From contig JAZOAH010000010.1 of NCBI GenBank assembly GCA_045595395.1, positions 40,676-104,675 on the forward strand: a stretch of 64,000 nt of DNA, read 5' to 3'. Both the position numbers and the translations under genes were made by a program. Positions 33,473 through 42,765 of this stretch are shown here, one piece after another (the first letter of the stretch is position 1; the number at the start of each line of letters is the position of its first letter). The notes beneath the pieces are model-generated. The model saw nothing but the letters and a program-made list of their open reading frames with translations. It was not told where the DNA came from and made no database searches. This stretch comes from CAKSHC01 sp045595395. GTDB lineage: Bacteria > Bacillota > Clostridia > Oscillospirales > UMGS1783.

Positions 33473-34474
33473 ATGGCTTTATTTGAAGGATATGAAAGAA
33501 GAATCGATCAGATCAATGCTATTCTCCCTGAGTATGGCTTCTCTTCGATCGAAGAGGCACAGGAATACAACCTGTCCATGGGCGTAGACGCCTATAAGAT
33601 CGTCAAGGACATTCAGCCCATCGCTTTCGAGAACGCTTGCTGGGCCTACATCCTCGGCTGCGCCATCGCTCTCAAGAGCGGCGCTAAGAGCCCCAGTGAG
33701 GCTTCGGCTTGCATCGGTAAGGGTCTGCAGGCCTTCTGCGTACCCGGCTCGGTTGCCGATTCCCGTAAGGTCGGTCTTGGCCACGGTAACCTCGGCGCTA
33801 TGCTGCTGGAAGAAGACACCGAGTGCTTCTGCTTCCTGGCCGGCCACGAGTCCTTTGCCGCCGCTGAAGGCGCCATCGGCCTGGCTCGTACTGCCAACAA
33901 GGCTCGCAAAAAGCCGCTGCGTGTTATCCTCAACGGCCTGGGCAAGGATGCCGCTTATATCATTTCGCGTATCAACGGTTTCACCTATGTGCAGACCGAT
34001 TACAATTATGCGACCGGCAAGCTCAACATCGTTTCCGAGAAGGCTTTCTCGGACGGTGAGCGCAGCAAGGTTCGCTGCTACGGCGCTAACGATGTCAACG
34101 AAGGCGTTGCTATCATGAAGCATGAGAAGGTTGACGTTTCCATCACCGGTAACTCCACCAACCCGACCCGTTTCCAGCACCCGGTGGCCGGCACCTACAA
34201 GAAGCTGTCCTATGAAGAGGGCTTCAAGTATTTCTCGGTCGCTTCGGGCGGCGGTACGGGGCGTACCCTGCATCCCGACAACATGGCAGCCGGCCCGGCT
34301 TCTTACGGCCTGACCGATACCATGGGCCGTATGCACGGCGATGCTCAGTTCGCCGGCTCTTCCTCTGTCCCGGCTCACGTGGACATGATGGGTCTGATCG
34401 GCGCCGGCAATAACCCGATGGTCGGTATGACTGTTGCATGTGCCGTTGCCGTGTATCAGGCGCTCAACAAATAA
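33473..34474 (+). CDS. GGGtGRT family protein of unknown function
   Basis: The 333-aa protein carries the family-naming motif GGGTGRTLHPDNMAAGPASY at about residues 259-278. A very conserved C-terminal tail follows, with GRMHGDAQFAGSSSVPAHVDMM. Other glycine-rich segments (GLGHGNLGAMLLEEDTECFCFLAGHESFAAAEGAIG) suggest a nucleotide- or cofactor-binding fold. The family is known in anaerobes but I know of no proven function. Its stable pairing with a NifU-like gene suggests a role with Fe-S or a sulfur-linked cofactor; that is inference. Codon use resembles highly expressed genes. Confidence 0.9.
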   Translation: MALFEGYERRIDQINAILPEYGFSSIEEAQEYNLSMGVDAYKIVKDIQPIAFENACWAYILGCAIALKSGAKSPSEASACIGKGLQAFCVPGSVADSRKVGLGHGNLGAMLLEEDTECFCFLAGHESFAAAEGAIGLARTANKARKKPLRVILNGLGKDAAYIISRINGFTYVQTDYNYATGKLNIVSEKAFSDGERSKVRCYGANDVNEGVAIMKHEKVDVSITGNSTNPTRFQHPVAGTYKKLSYEEGFKYFSVASGGGTGRTLHPDNMAAGPASYGLTDTMGRMHGDAQFAGSSSVPAHVDMMGLIGAGNNPMVGMTVACAVAVYQALNK

Positions 34475-34489
34475 GATTTTTTGCAAATC

Positions 34490-34519
34490 AAAAGGACATC
34501 CTTCGGGATGTCCTTTTTG
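34490..34519. terminator. Bidirectional Rho-independent terminator
   Basis: AAAAGGACATCC-TTCG-GGATGTCCTTTT stem between convergent genes. Confidence 0.9.
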
Positions 34520-34521
34520 TG

Positions 34522-35097
34522 TTATACGAAATGTTTTTCGGATGAGTCGTCGGCCAGGGCGGCGACGGCGGGGTCGGGGAGGTCTTCGACCGGTTCCCAG
34601 GCGTTGGAAAATTCGATGTCGCGGAAGAGGGCGGCAAGGCCGGTGATCTGCTTAAGGCGCAGGATCTCGTCACGGTCCATGCCTAGGTGTTTGGCGATCC
34701 ATTTGTCGGAGCGGCCGAGCTCGTGGAGCTCCTTGATGATGTTGCTCATCAGGTCGACATCGTGGCTGCCGCGGGCTCGGTTGTGCCGGATGGTGGAGGC
34801 CATGCGGTGGTCGATACCCTTGCGAATGACCGAGACGGGGAGCATGCCGCCCTCCCTCTCGTAGATATCGGGATAGTCGAGCATGATACGGTAGCGGTGG
34901 AAGCCGTCAACAATGATGTATTTGTCCTGCTCCTTGTCATGATAGCAGACGATGGGCATGGTGTAACCATCCTCGCGGATGCTGTCATAGAGCAGTTTAA
35001 GCTCAGGCGGGGCGACGGTGTTGGGGTTGTAATCGTTGGGAACGATCTTTTCGACGGGAACGGCAATGACGTTGTATACGGGGCTTTTGCTGGGCAT
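34522..35097 (-). CDS. ParB/Srx-type nuclease-domain protein (IbrB-like)
   Basis: The 191-aa protein's N-terminal half is a ParB N-terminal domain: VPVEKIVPNDYNPNTV, the GYTMPIVCYHDKEQDKYIIVDGFHRYRIM core with the DGFHR motif in place of GERR, and RHNRARGSHDVDLMSNII. The C-terminal part has an HTH-like stretch (SDKWIAKHLGMDRDEILRLKQITGL). It follows the PAPS-reductase-like gene by 1 nt, the arrangement of the E. coli IbrA/IbrB pair, which co-activate immunoglobulin-binding eib genes. It is too small and isolated for a plasmid-partition ParB; no ParA is nearby. Confidence 0.82.
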   Translation of the reverse strand: MPSKSPVYNVIAVPVEKIVPNDYNPNTVAPPELKLLYDSIREDGYTMPIVCYHDKEQDKYIIVDGFHRYRIMLDYPDIYEREGGMLPVSVIRKGIDHRMASTIRHNRARGSHDVDLMSNIIKELHELGRSDKWIAKHLGMDRDEILRLKQITGLAALFRDIEFSNAWEPVEDLPDPAVAALADDSSEKHFV

Positions 35098-35098
35098 A

Positions 35099-36415
35099 TT
35101 ATTCTCCTACCTTGCTGTATTTTTCTTTGAGAACATCGAGGGCGCGGTACTGTTCCCGGGTCAGCCCGAAGCCCATGAAGCGGCAGGTGTGGTCATTTTT
35201 AAGGATGCAGTAGCACATGCGTTTCCAGGATGGGATATCCTTGGTGGACTTGATATCGTCGGTGTGGTCGGGGATGGCGTCGAGGAAGATGATGCGGGAA
35301 TGTTTCATGACGGTATAATTGGACACACCGTTGCGGGCAATGGCGTAGCCATGCTCCTCCAGTTCACGGATGGTCTCCTCGTCCAGGCCGCCGCCGATGG
35401 TGTGCCAGAAATTGATCGAGGTCTGGAATTTTTTCATATAACTATTGCGCAGCCGCTTGGGCAGGGTGTCGAGCAGGAAGAGGGTGTAGCTTTTCCAGGT
35501 GTGACCCTCGGGCAGGGTGAGGCTGCGGTAGCCGAGGGCTTTGGTTCGACCGTAGATGGCACCGAAATTGGCACCCTGCACTCGGCCGACCAGTTTGGCC
35601 CAGATCTCGGGATCGATGACCCGATAGAGATTCAAGCTCTCCTTGGCCTGGTCGTTGAAGGGGGAGGCCACCCGCATCTGATCGGGGGTGCGGCCGGCCA
35701 TATAATACAGATCGTATAGCTTATTGTAATCGTAGTTGAAGAGGAAATTGGCGTGCCAAACATCGCCGTTGGTCCAGTCGTAGAGCGGCGAGGCGGCGTA
35801 GACCTCCTTGAACTGGCGGGTGATCCAGCATTGATCCTTGTAGCCGTAGCGTTTATTGAGAAAGCCGCTGTAGCGCTGGAGCGATTCCTCGGCGCGCAGC
35901 CCCAGCAAGCAGACGGTCTTGCTGCCGCCGTGAGCCAGCCGATACCAGCGGCTGAACTGTTTAGCCAGATCCTCCTGGTGCATGCGATAATGGTAGGTGG
36001 TGATGGGGTTGTTTTCCAGGTTGATGACATAGGGACGTTTAGGCATGGAGCGAACCCAGGCGTCCGGCATAGTATCGTCCCAGGGATACCAGTACATTTG
36101 GTAGTTGCTCAGTGCCGTGCGGGTGGCCATGGGCAGGCAGACCCAGTAGGGGTAGACCTTTTTCTCGATACGGTCAAAGGTGCGCTCGACATAGGCGGTC
36201 GTTTCGCTGTACTGGGCTTCAAAGTCCTGGTGAAAAACGCCGATTTTCTTATCGGGATAATACTTTTGCTGGAAATCCAGAACCAGATTGAGCAGCAGAC
36301 CGCTGTCTTTACCGCCCGAGAAGGAAACCAGGATATTGTCAAATTCCTCAAAGAGAAGCCGAAGCCGATTCTGGGTGGCATCGTATACATTTTGCGAGAG
36401 ATAGTGTCGTTTCAT
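35099..36415 (-). CDS. PAPS reductase-like (DUF3440) protein, IbrA-like
   Basis: A 438-aa adenine-nucleotide alpha-hydrolase (PP-loop) protein. The PP-loop SFSGGKDSG is at residues 31-39, followed by VFHQDFEAQYSETTAYVER, the usual second strand. GLRAEESLQRYSGF resembles the PAPS-reductase 'G.R..ES..R' substrate block. The C-terminal 200 residues are family-specific (YGRTKALGYRSLTLPEGHTWKSYTLFLL). It lacks the ECGLH-type C-terminal Cys of assimilatory reductases, and no sulfate-assimilation gene is nearby. The start has only a weak ribosome site. Confidence 0.82.
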   Translation of the reverse strand: MKRHYLSQNVYDATQNRLRLLFEEFDNILVSFSGGKDSGLLLNLVLDFQQKYYPDKKIGVFHQDFEAQYSETTAYVERTFDRIEKKVYPYWVCLPMATRTALSNYQMYWYPWDDTMPDAWVRSMPKRPYVINLENNPITTYHYRMHQEDLAKQFSRWYRLAHGGSKTVCLLGLRAEESLQRYSGFLNKRYGYKDQCWITRQFKEVYAASPLYDWTNGDVWHANFLFNYDYNKLYDLYYMAGRTPDQMRVASPFNDQAKESLNLYRVIDPEIWAKLVGRVQGANFGAIYGRTKALGYRSLTLPEGHTWKSYTLFLLDTLPKRLRNSYMKKFQTSINFWHTIGGGLDEETIRELEEHGYAIARNGVSNYTVMKHSRIIFLDAIPDHTDDIKSTKDIPSWKRMCYCILKNDHTCRFMGFGLTREQYRALDVLKEKYSKVGE

Positions 36416-36450
36416 CCGAGAACATCCGTTAAAAGGGAAATTTTTCCTAT

Positions 36451-36479
36451 ATTATACCATAAAAGGGGGCGTAATTCAA
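36451..36479 (-). promoter_or_regulatory. Promoter of the IbrA/IbrB-like operon
   Basis: Minus strand: TTGAAT - 17 nt - TATAAT, about 36 nt upstream of the ATG. Confidence 0.75.
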
Positions 36480-36495
36480 CAACATTTGCATAGAG

Positions 36496-36521
36496 AAAGC
36501 CGGCACCCAAAGGTGCCGGCT
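36496..36521 (-). terminator. Terminator of the zinc-ribbon membrane protein gene
   Basis: AGCCGGCACC-4 nt-GGTGCCGGCT stem followed on the minus strand by TTCTCT, 7 nt past the stop. Confidence 0.7.
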
Positions 36522-36527
36522 GATATA

Positions 36528-36938
36528 TTACATATTGAGCAGCAACTCGATCAAATTGAAGGTTGAGGCCATGGCGGCTGTGCCCAGGCCGACGGCGCAG
36601 AAGATGATGCCGTTGATGCGGCGGGTAGCGATGCAGGGCTTGAGATTCATCAGGCCGAAGACCATAGCCAGCGCAATGCCGGACATGACGAGCAGGAAGA
36701 AGATGAACTCATCCCACACAAGACCCTCCTCCAGAGAGACCAAGGAAAAGATAAAACTGACGATACCGGCGATCATGCCGACGATGGGCATGCCGATGGG
36801 GACCTGGCGTGTCGCTGGCTCGGCAGGGGCGGGACTTTCGGGGGCTTGCTGAAGGGTCGTGCCGCACATGGGGCAAAAACGGGTATCGGCCTGGAGGGCG
36901 GCACCGCAATGGGTACAGAAGCGAGGTTTATTTTCCAT
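36528..36938 (-). CDS. Zinc-ribbon membrane protein of unknown function (136 aa)
   Basis: The N-terminal zinc ribbon has CTHCG and CPMCG pairs (about residues 7-27), followed by a P/A/E linker. Three hydrophobic helices (about 49-67, 79-100 and 108-134) are of the DUF4190-like type. Proteins of this layout are common and uncharacterised in Clostridia. I chose the ATG at 36938 because AAGGA lies 8 nt upstream; the frame extends 11 codons further without support. It is monocistronic. Confidence 0.78.
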   Translation of the reverse strand: MENKPRFCTHCGAALQADTRFCPMCGTTLQQAPESPAPAEPATRQVPIGMPIVGMIAGIVSFIFSLVSLEEGLVWDEFIFFLLVMSGIALAMVFGLMNLKPCIATRRINGIIFCAVGLGTAAMASTFNLIELLLNM

Positions 36939-36966
36939 AAGAGTTTTCCTTTTTTGTTTTTCTTTT

Positions 36967-36995
36967 ATCATATATCATACAATAAAATTTGTCAA
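36967..36995 (-). promoter_or_regulatory. Promoter of the zinc-ribbon membrane protein gene
   Basis: Minus strand: TTGACA - 17 nt - TATGAT, about 29 nt before the ATG. Confidence 0.8.
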
Positions 36996-37029
36996 CAGAA
37001 AAACCATGCGGCCATATGGACGAAAAATG

Positions 37030-37058
37030 TTGTTTTTTTAGGCCGAACATCATATAAT
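37030..37058 (+). promoter_or_regulatory. Upstream candidate promoter of the succinate/Hdr operon
   Basis: TTGTTT - 17 nt - TATAAT, about 180 nt before mdh. It is the weaker of two tandem candidates. Confidence 0.5.
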
Positions 37059-37094
37059 TTATGCGGAGAAATTCGACAAAAAGAGTAATACCCT

Positions 37095-37123
37095 TTGACA
37101 GGGCGTGGCCTTTTTGGTAGAAT
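37095..37123 (+). promoter_or_regulatory. Main candidate promoter of the succinate/Hdr operon
   Basis: TTGACA - 17 nt - TAGAAT. Transcription from here gives an untranslated leader of about 110 nt before mdh. Confidence 0.8.
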
Positions 37124-37155
37124 AATATGGGTGTCTGTGGAGATTCAGAGAATAG

Positions 37156-37205
37156 GACGCCGGAAGAAGCGGACGGCCAAAGGCCGGACCGCTTATTGGT
37201 GCGTC
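37156..37205 (+). ncRNA. Structured 5' leader of the succinate/Hdr operon
   Basis: Nested inverted repeats form one interrupted hairpin: outer GACGC/GCGTC, middle AAGCGG/CCGCTT, inner GGCC-AAA-GGCC. The arms have internal loops between them. No U run follows, so it is not an ordinary terminator. I do not recognise a known riboswitch class. It could stabilise the mRNA or bind a regulator. Confidence 0.5.
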
Positions 37206-37239
37206 AGTTGCTATTTGCAAAAAGGAGGAACAATTTTGC

Positions 37240-38184
37240 ATGAGTAAGATCACTATTATCGGAGCCGGTCAGGTGGGCGCCACCATTGCCTACACGCTGG
37301 CCGTTACCGGAGCCACATCCGAGATCGTCATGATCGACATCAATCGAGAAAAGGCTATCGGTGTCGCTATGGACATCTATCAGGGTACGCCCTTCTGCCA
37401 TCCTTGCCTGATCTATGAAGGAAGCTATGCCGATGCCGTGGGTTCGGATATCGTTATTCTTACCTCGGGTCTGCCCCGTAAAGCGGGTCAGTCAAGACTG
37501 GAGTTGGCTCAGGTCAACACCGATATCACCAAGCAGATCATTCCCCAGATCGTTCGGTATGCGCCCGATGCGCATTACATCATCGTTTCCAACCCGGTCG
37601 ATATCCTGACCTATGTCTTTAACAAGGTCTCGGGTCTGCCCGAAAGCCATATCATCGGATCGGGTACGGTGCTGGATACCTCCCGTCTGCGTGTCAGACT
37701 GTCCGAGTGCTGTGCCATCAACCAGCAGAACATTCACGCTTATGTGCTGGGTGAGCACGGTGACTCGTCCTTTATTCCCTGGTCGGTAGCCAGCATCTCC
37801 AACATCCCGCTGGATGACTGGAACAAGCTGATGGTCAACCCGGCCACCCATTATCCCGAGCTTGACCACGAAGAGATCGAAAATTATGTCCGCACCTCGG
37901 GCGGCCGTATCATTGCCGCCAAGGGCGCGACCTTCAATGCCGTTTCGGTCACGGTGTGTTATATCGTCAAAGCCTTGCTGTCCTCGATCGACACGACCAT
38001 GACGGTATCGACCATGCTCAACGGCGAATATGGGATCGACGATGTCTGCATGTCGATTCTCAATGTTGTCAATAGCCAAGGCGCACACTCCAAGCTTTTG
38101 CTGCCGCTGACCGATATCGAACTCAATCAGCTGCACCACAGCGCCGAGTGCCTGAAGAATGTCATCAAAAGTATCAATATATAA
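37240..38184 (+). CDS. mdh: Malate dehydrogenase (LDH/MDH superfamily)
   Basis: The 314-aa NAD-dependent dehydrogenase has GAGQVGATIA (residues 8-17), the active-site GEHGDS with the catalytic His, and VSNPVDILTYV. The specificity loop reads GLPRKAGQSR: the position that is Gln in lactate dehydrogenases (the 'NQK' of the loop) is Arg, which selects the dicarboxylate oxaloacetate. This and the fumarase 12 nt downstream argue for malate dehydrogenase rather than the lactate dehydrogenase an automatic pipeline might assign. It is first in the 12-gene operon and has a strong AAGGAGG. I infer that it runs toward malate. Confidence 0.85.
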   Translation: MSKITIIGAGQVGATIAYTLAVTGATSEIVMIDINREKAIGVAMDIYQGTPFCHPCLIYEGSYADAVGSDIVILTSGLPRKAGQSRLELAQVNTDITKQIIPQIVRYAPDAHYIIVSNPVDILTYVFNKVSGLPESHIIGSGTVLDTSRLRVRLSECCAINQQNIHAYVLGEHGDSSFIPWSVASISNIPLDDWNKLMVNPATHYPELDHEEIENYVRTSGGRIIAAKGATFNAVSVTVCYIVKALLSSIDTTMTVSTMLNGEYGIDDVCMSILNVVNSQGAHSKLLLPLTDIELNQLHHSAECLKNVIKSINI

Positions 38185-38196
38185 AGGAAGGTTATT

Positions 38197-39573
<1,377 letters not shown>

Positions 39574-39584
39574 GGAGAAGATCA

Positions 39585-40367
39585 ATGAGAGTGAGTTATT
39601 TCCCCGGTTGTACCCTCAAGACCAAGGCCAAGGTACTGGACAAATATGCCCGTGCCTGCGCCGAGGCGTTGGGTGTTACTCTTGAGGAGATCGAAAATTG
39701 GCAGTGCTGCGGCGGTGTCTTCACCATGTCGGCCAGCGAGCGTGCCACCAAGCTGTCCTCGGTGCGTGCTCTGTGCCAGGCACGGGATAAGGATCAGCCG
39801 CTGGTCAGCGTTTGCTCGGCCTGCCACAACGTCCTCAAGCAGACCAATCATGCTATGCAGACCGACGAAGGCTTTGCTTTCCGTGTCAACAACTATCTGG
39901 CAAGCGAAGATAAGGAATATCACGGCGAGGCCGAGGTCATTCATTACCTCGAGCTGTTGCGTGACAAGGTCGGCTACGATGCCATCAAGGAAAAGGTGGT
40001 CAAGCCGCTCGATCGCAAGATCGCCTGCTATTACGGCTGTCTGCTGCTGCGTCCCTCGGGCGTAATGCAGATGGACGATCCCGAGAACCCCTCCATCATG
40101 GAGGATCTCATCCGTGCGCTGGGCGGCGAGCCGGTCTATTTCCCGGCCCGTAACGAGTGCTGTGGCGGCTATGTGGTGCTGGAGGACAAGGCGGCGGCCG
40201 ATAAGAAGGCTACGGCTGTCTGCCAAAGCGCCCAAAGAGCCGAGGCGGCCGAGATCGTCACTGCCTGCCCGCTGTGCCGCTACAATCTCGAGAAGAACAG
40301 CGAGATTCCCGTTGTGTATCTGACTGAACTGCTGGCCGAAGCGCTGGGCGTGAAGGAGGAAGACTGA
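39585..40367 (+). CDS. hdrB: Heterodisulfide reductase subunit B-like protein
   Basis: The 260-aa protein has two complete CCG domains. The first has Cys9, Cys41-Cys42, Cys77 and Cys80; the second has Cys148, Cys152, Cys192-Cys193, Cys228 and Cys231. In methanogen HdrB these hold two non-cubane [4Fe-4S] clusters that reduce the CoM-S-S-CoB disulfide. Clostridia lack those coenzymes, so the acceptor here must differ: a protein disulfide, another thiol, or, as the operon suggests, fumarate reductase. The gene overlaps hdrC by 1 nt. Confidence 0.92.
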   Translation: MRVSYFPGCTLKTKAKVLDKYARACAEALGVTLEEIENWQCCGGVFTMSASERATKLSSVRALCQARDKDQPLVSVCSACHNVLKQTNHAMQTDEGFAFRVNNYLASEDKEYHGEAEVIHYLELLRDKVGYDAIKEKVVKPLDRKIACYYGCLLLRPSGVMQMDDPENPSIMEDLIRALGGEPVYFPARNECCGGYVVLEDKAAADKKATAVCQSAQRAEAAEIVTACPLCRYNLEKNSEIPVVYLTELLAEALGVKEED

Positions 40368-40756
40368 TGGAACATAAAGAATTGCTCCGTGAGGAGATCA
40401 TCCGAGTCAGCGGCATCAATCCCCGCAAGTGCATGAAATGCGGCAAGTGCTCGGGTACCTGCCCGGCCTACAACGAGATGGAGTATCATCCCCATCAGTT
40501 TGTGTCGATGGTAGAAAAGGGCGACATTGAGCCGTTGCTCGAGAGCCAGTCGCTCTATAAGTGCCTGTCCTGCTTTGCCTGTGTCGATCGCTGCCCCCGT
40601 GGGGTCGAGCCGGCTAAAATGGTCGAGGCAGTCCGCTTGGCTGTCCTGCGCCAAAAGGGCGGCAACCGTTTGAGTGCTGATGATATCCCGGCTCTGGTGG
40701 ATGAGGATCTGCCGCAGCAGGCCATTGTCAGCGCCATGCGTAAATACTGGAAATAA
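40367..40756 (+). CDS. hdrC: Heterodisulfide reductase subunit C-like protein
   Basis: A 129-aa ferredoxin-like electron relay. It has two [4Fe-4S] motifs, CMKCGKCSGTCP (Cys22, 25, 28, 32) and CLSCFACVDRCP (Cys66, 69, 72, 76), each followed by Pro, then a helical tail. In Hdr complexes HdrC passes electrons from HdrA to HdrB. The ATG overlaps the last base of the hdrB stop, and 14 nt separate it from hdrA. Confidence 0.92.
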   Translation: MEHKELLREEIIRVSGINPRKCMKCGKCSGTCPAYNEMEYHPHQFVSMVEKGDIEPLLESQSLYKCLSCFACVDRCPRGVEPAKMVEAVRLAVLRQKGGNRLSADDIPALVDEDLPQQAIVSAMRKYWK

Positions 40757-40770
40757 GGAGGAGAAACCAA

Positions 40771-42765
40771 ATGCAAAGAATAGGCGTTTTCGTCTGTTGG
40801 TGCGGAAGCAATATCGCCGGTACGGTTGATGTGCAGGCCGTGTCCGATGCCCTGGCCCATGAGCCGGGCGTGGTTTTCTCCACCAACTATCAATACATGT
40901 GCTCCCAGGCGGGGCAGCAAATGATCATCGAGGCCGTCAAGGAGCATAAGCTCACCGGCATCGTGGTCTGCTCCTGCTCACCTCGCATGCACGAGGCTAC
41001 CTTTAGAAAAACGGCGGCGGCCGCCGGTCTTAACCCCTACATGGTCGAGATCGCCAATATCCGTGAGCAGTGTTCTTGGGTACATAAGGACATTCCCGTA
41101 GGCACCGAGAAGGCCATCATTCTGGGCAAGGCTGCCGTGGCTAAGGTCAATCTCAATACCCCGCTGACCCCGGGCGAGAGCCCTGTCACCAAGCGAGCGC
41201 TGGTCATCGGCGGCGGTATCGCCGGTATCCAGACGGCGCTCGACATTGCCGATGCCGGCTTTGAGGTCGACATCGTCGAAAAGAACCCCACCATCGGCGG
41301 CAAAATGGCTCAGCTGGATAAGACCTTCCCGACCCTCGACTGCGCCGCCTGCATCCTGACCCCGAAGATGGTCGATGTGGCCCAGCATGAGAAGATCCGC
41401 ATCTTCTCCTACAGCGAGGTGCAGGAGGTCAAGGGCTTTGTCGGCAACTTTACCGTCAAGATCAATAAGAAGGCTCGCTATGTCAAAGAGGATGTTTGCA
41501 CCGGCTGTGGTCTGTGCACCGAGAAGTGCCCGCAGAAAAAGGTGCCCAACGAGTTCAACCTCGGTATGGACACCCGCCGTGCCATCTATATCCCCTTTGC
41601 CCAGGCCGTGCCCAAGGTAGCCGCCATTGATCCCGGCTACTGCACCAAGCTCAAGACCGGCAAATGCGGTGTCTGCGAAAAGGTCTGCACCGCCAAGGCT
41701 ATCGACTATACCCAGAAGGATGAGTTGTTCGAAGAGAATTACGGCGCTATCGTGGTAGCCACCGGCTTCAATCCCATCCCGATGGATCAATTTGACGAGT
41801 ATGCCTACAACCAGTCCAAGGACGTTATCACCTCGCTCGAATTCGAGCGTCTGACCAACGCCGCCGGCCCGACGGCAGGAAAACTGCTGCGTCCGTCGGA
41901 CGGGGTGCATCCGCACAAGATCGTTTTCGTCCAGTGCGTCGGCTCTCGCTGCGCCAACTGCGCCGAAAAGGGCAAGGAATACTGCTCCAAGATCTGCTGC
42001 ATGTATACCGCCAAGCACGCTATGCTCACCCGTGACAAGTACCCCGACACCGAGGTCTATGTCTTCTATATCGACGTGCGTACCCCCGGCAAGAATTTTG
42101 ACGAGTTCTACCGCCGTGCCGTCGAGGAGTATGGTGTCCATTATATTAAAGGCATGGTCGGTAAGATCTCGCCCGAGGGCAATAAGCTGATGGTTCGTGC
42201 CAGCGACCTGCTGGATAATAAGCAGTTGGAAATTGATGCTGACCTGGTCGTGCTGGCCGCCGCCATCGAGCCGGATAAATCGGCCCGTCCGCTGGCTACC
42301 ATGCTGACCGCCAGCATGGACACCAACGATTTCTTTACCGAAGCCCATCCCAAGCTCCGTCCCGTCGAATCGCCGACGGCCGGCGTCTTCCTGTCGGGTA
42401 CCTGCCAGGGCCCCAAGGACATTCCCGAGACCGTTTCCCAGGCCGGTGCTGCTGCTGCCAAGGTCATCGGTCTGCTGGCTAAGGATAAGCTGACCGGTAA
42501 CCCCTGCGTCGCCCATTCGGATGAATGGATGTGCAACGGCTGCTCCTCCTGCGAGCGTGTTTGCCCCTACGGCGCTATTACCTATAGTGATAAAGAATTC
42601 CGTATGCCCGACCGCACCACCAAGGTGCGCCGTGTAGCAGCGGTCAATCCGGCCGTCTGCCAGGGCTGCGGTGCTTGTACCGTTGCCTGCCCGTCGGGCG
42701 CTATGGATCTCAACGGCTTTGCCGGCAACCAGATCATTGCGGAGGTGGATGCGATATGCAAATGA
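40771..42765 (+). CDS. hdrA: Heterodisulfide reductase subunit A-like, FAD-dependent electron-bifurcating subunit
   Basis: The 664-aa protein is about the size of methanogen HdrA. It has the N-terminal VFVCWCGSNIAGTVDV domain and the FAD-binding GGGIAGIQTALDIADAGFEVDIVEK (about residues 149-173). The catalytic-region CAACILTPKM is also present. [4Fe-4S] motifs are CTGCGLCTEKCP near 236, CGVCEKVC near 299, and two C-terminal ferredoxin clusters CNGCSSCERVCP and CQGCGACTVACP. In known complexes the HdrA flavin splits electron pairs between ferredoxin and the HdrBC branch. Its end overlaps flxD by 10 bp. Confidence 0.93.
   Translation: MQRIGVFVCWCGSNIAGTVDVQAVSDALAHEPGVVFSTNYQYMCSQAGQQMIIEAVKEHKLTGIVVCSCSPRMHEATFRKTAAAAGLNPYMVEIANIREQCSWVHKDIPVGTEKAIILGKAAVAKVNLNTPLTPGESPVTKRALVIGGGIAGIQTALDIADAGFEVDIVEKNPTIGGKMAQLDKTFPTLDCAACILTPKMVDVAQHEKIRIFSYSEVQEVKGFVGNFTVKINKKARYVKEDVCTGCGLCTEKCPQKKVPNEFNLGMDTRRAIYIPFAQAVPKVAAIDPGYCTKLKTGKCGVCEKVCTAKAIDYTQKDELFEENYGAIVVATGFNPIPMDQFDEYAYNQSKDVITSLEFERLTNAAGPTAGKLLRPSDGVHPHKIVFVQCVGSRCANCAEKGKEYCSKICCMYTAKHAMLTRDKYPDTEVYVFYIDVRTPGKNFDEFYRRAVEEYGVHYIKGMVGKISPEGNKLMVRASDLLDNKQLEIDADLVVLAAAIEPDKSARPLATMLTASMDTNDFFTEAHPKLRPVESPTAGVFLSGTCQGPKDIPETVSQAGAAAAKVIGLLAKDKLTGNPCVAHSDEWMCNGCSSCERVCPYGAITYSDKEFRMPDRTTKVRRVAAVNPAVCQGCGACTVACPSGAMDLNGFAGNQIIAEVDAICK

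Noticed and set aside
34522..35097. Chromosome or plasmid partition ParB with a nearby origin
   Set aside because: No parA, no parS-like repeats and no dnaA/gidB genes; the protein is too short and pairs with a PP-loop gene.
35099..36415. Assimilatory PAPS reductase (cysH)
   Set aside because: The PP-loop is present, but the C-terminal catalytic Cys motif and any sulfate-assimilation neighbours are missing; the DUF3440/IbrA layout and ParB partner fit better.
40978..42516. Minus-strand open frame of 512 codons opposite hdrA
   Set aside because: Shadow frame produced by GC-biased third positions; the HdrA reading with all its Cys motifs is clear.
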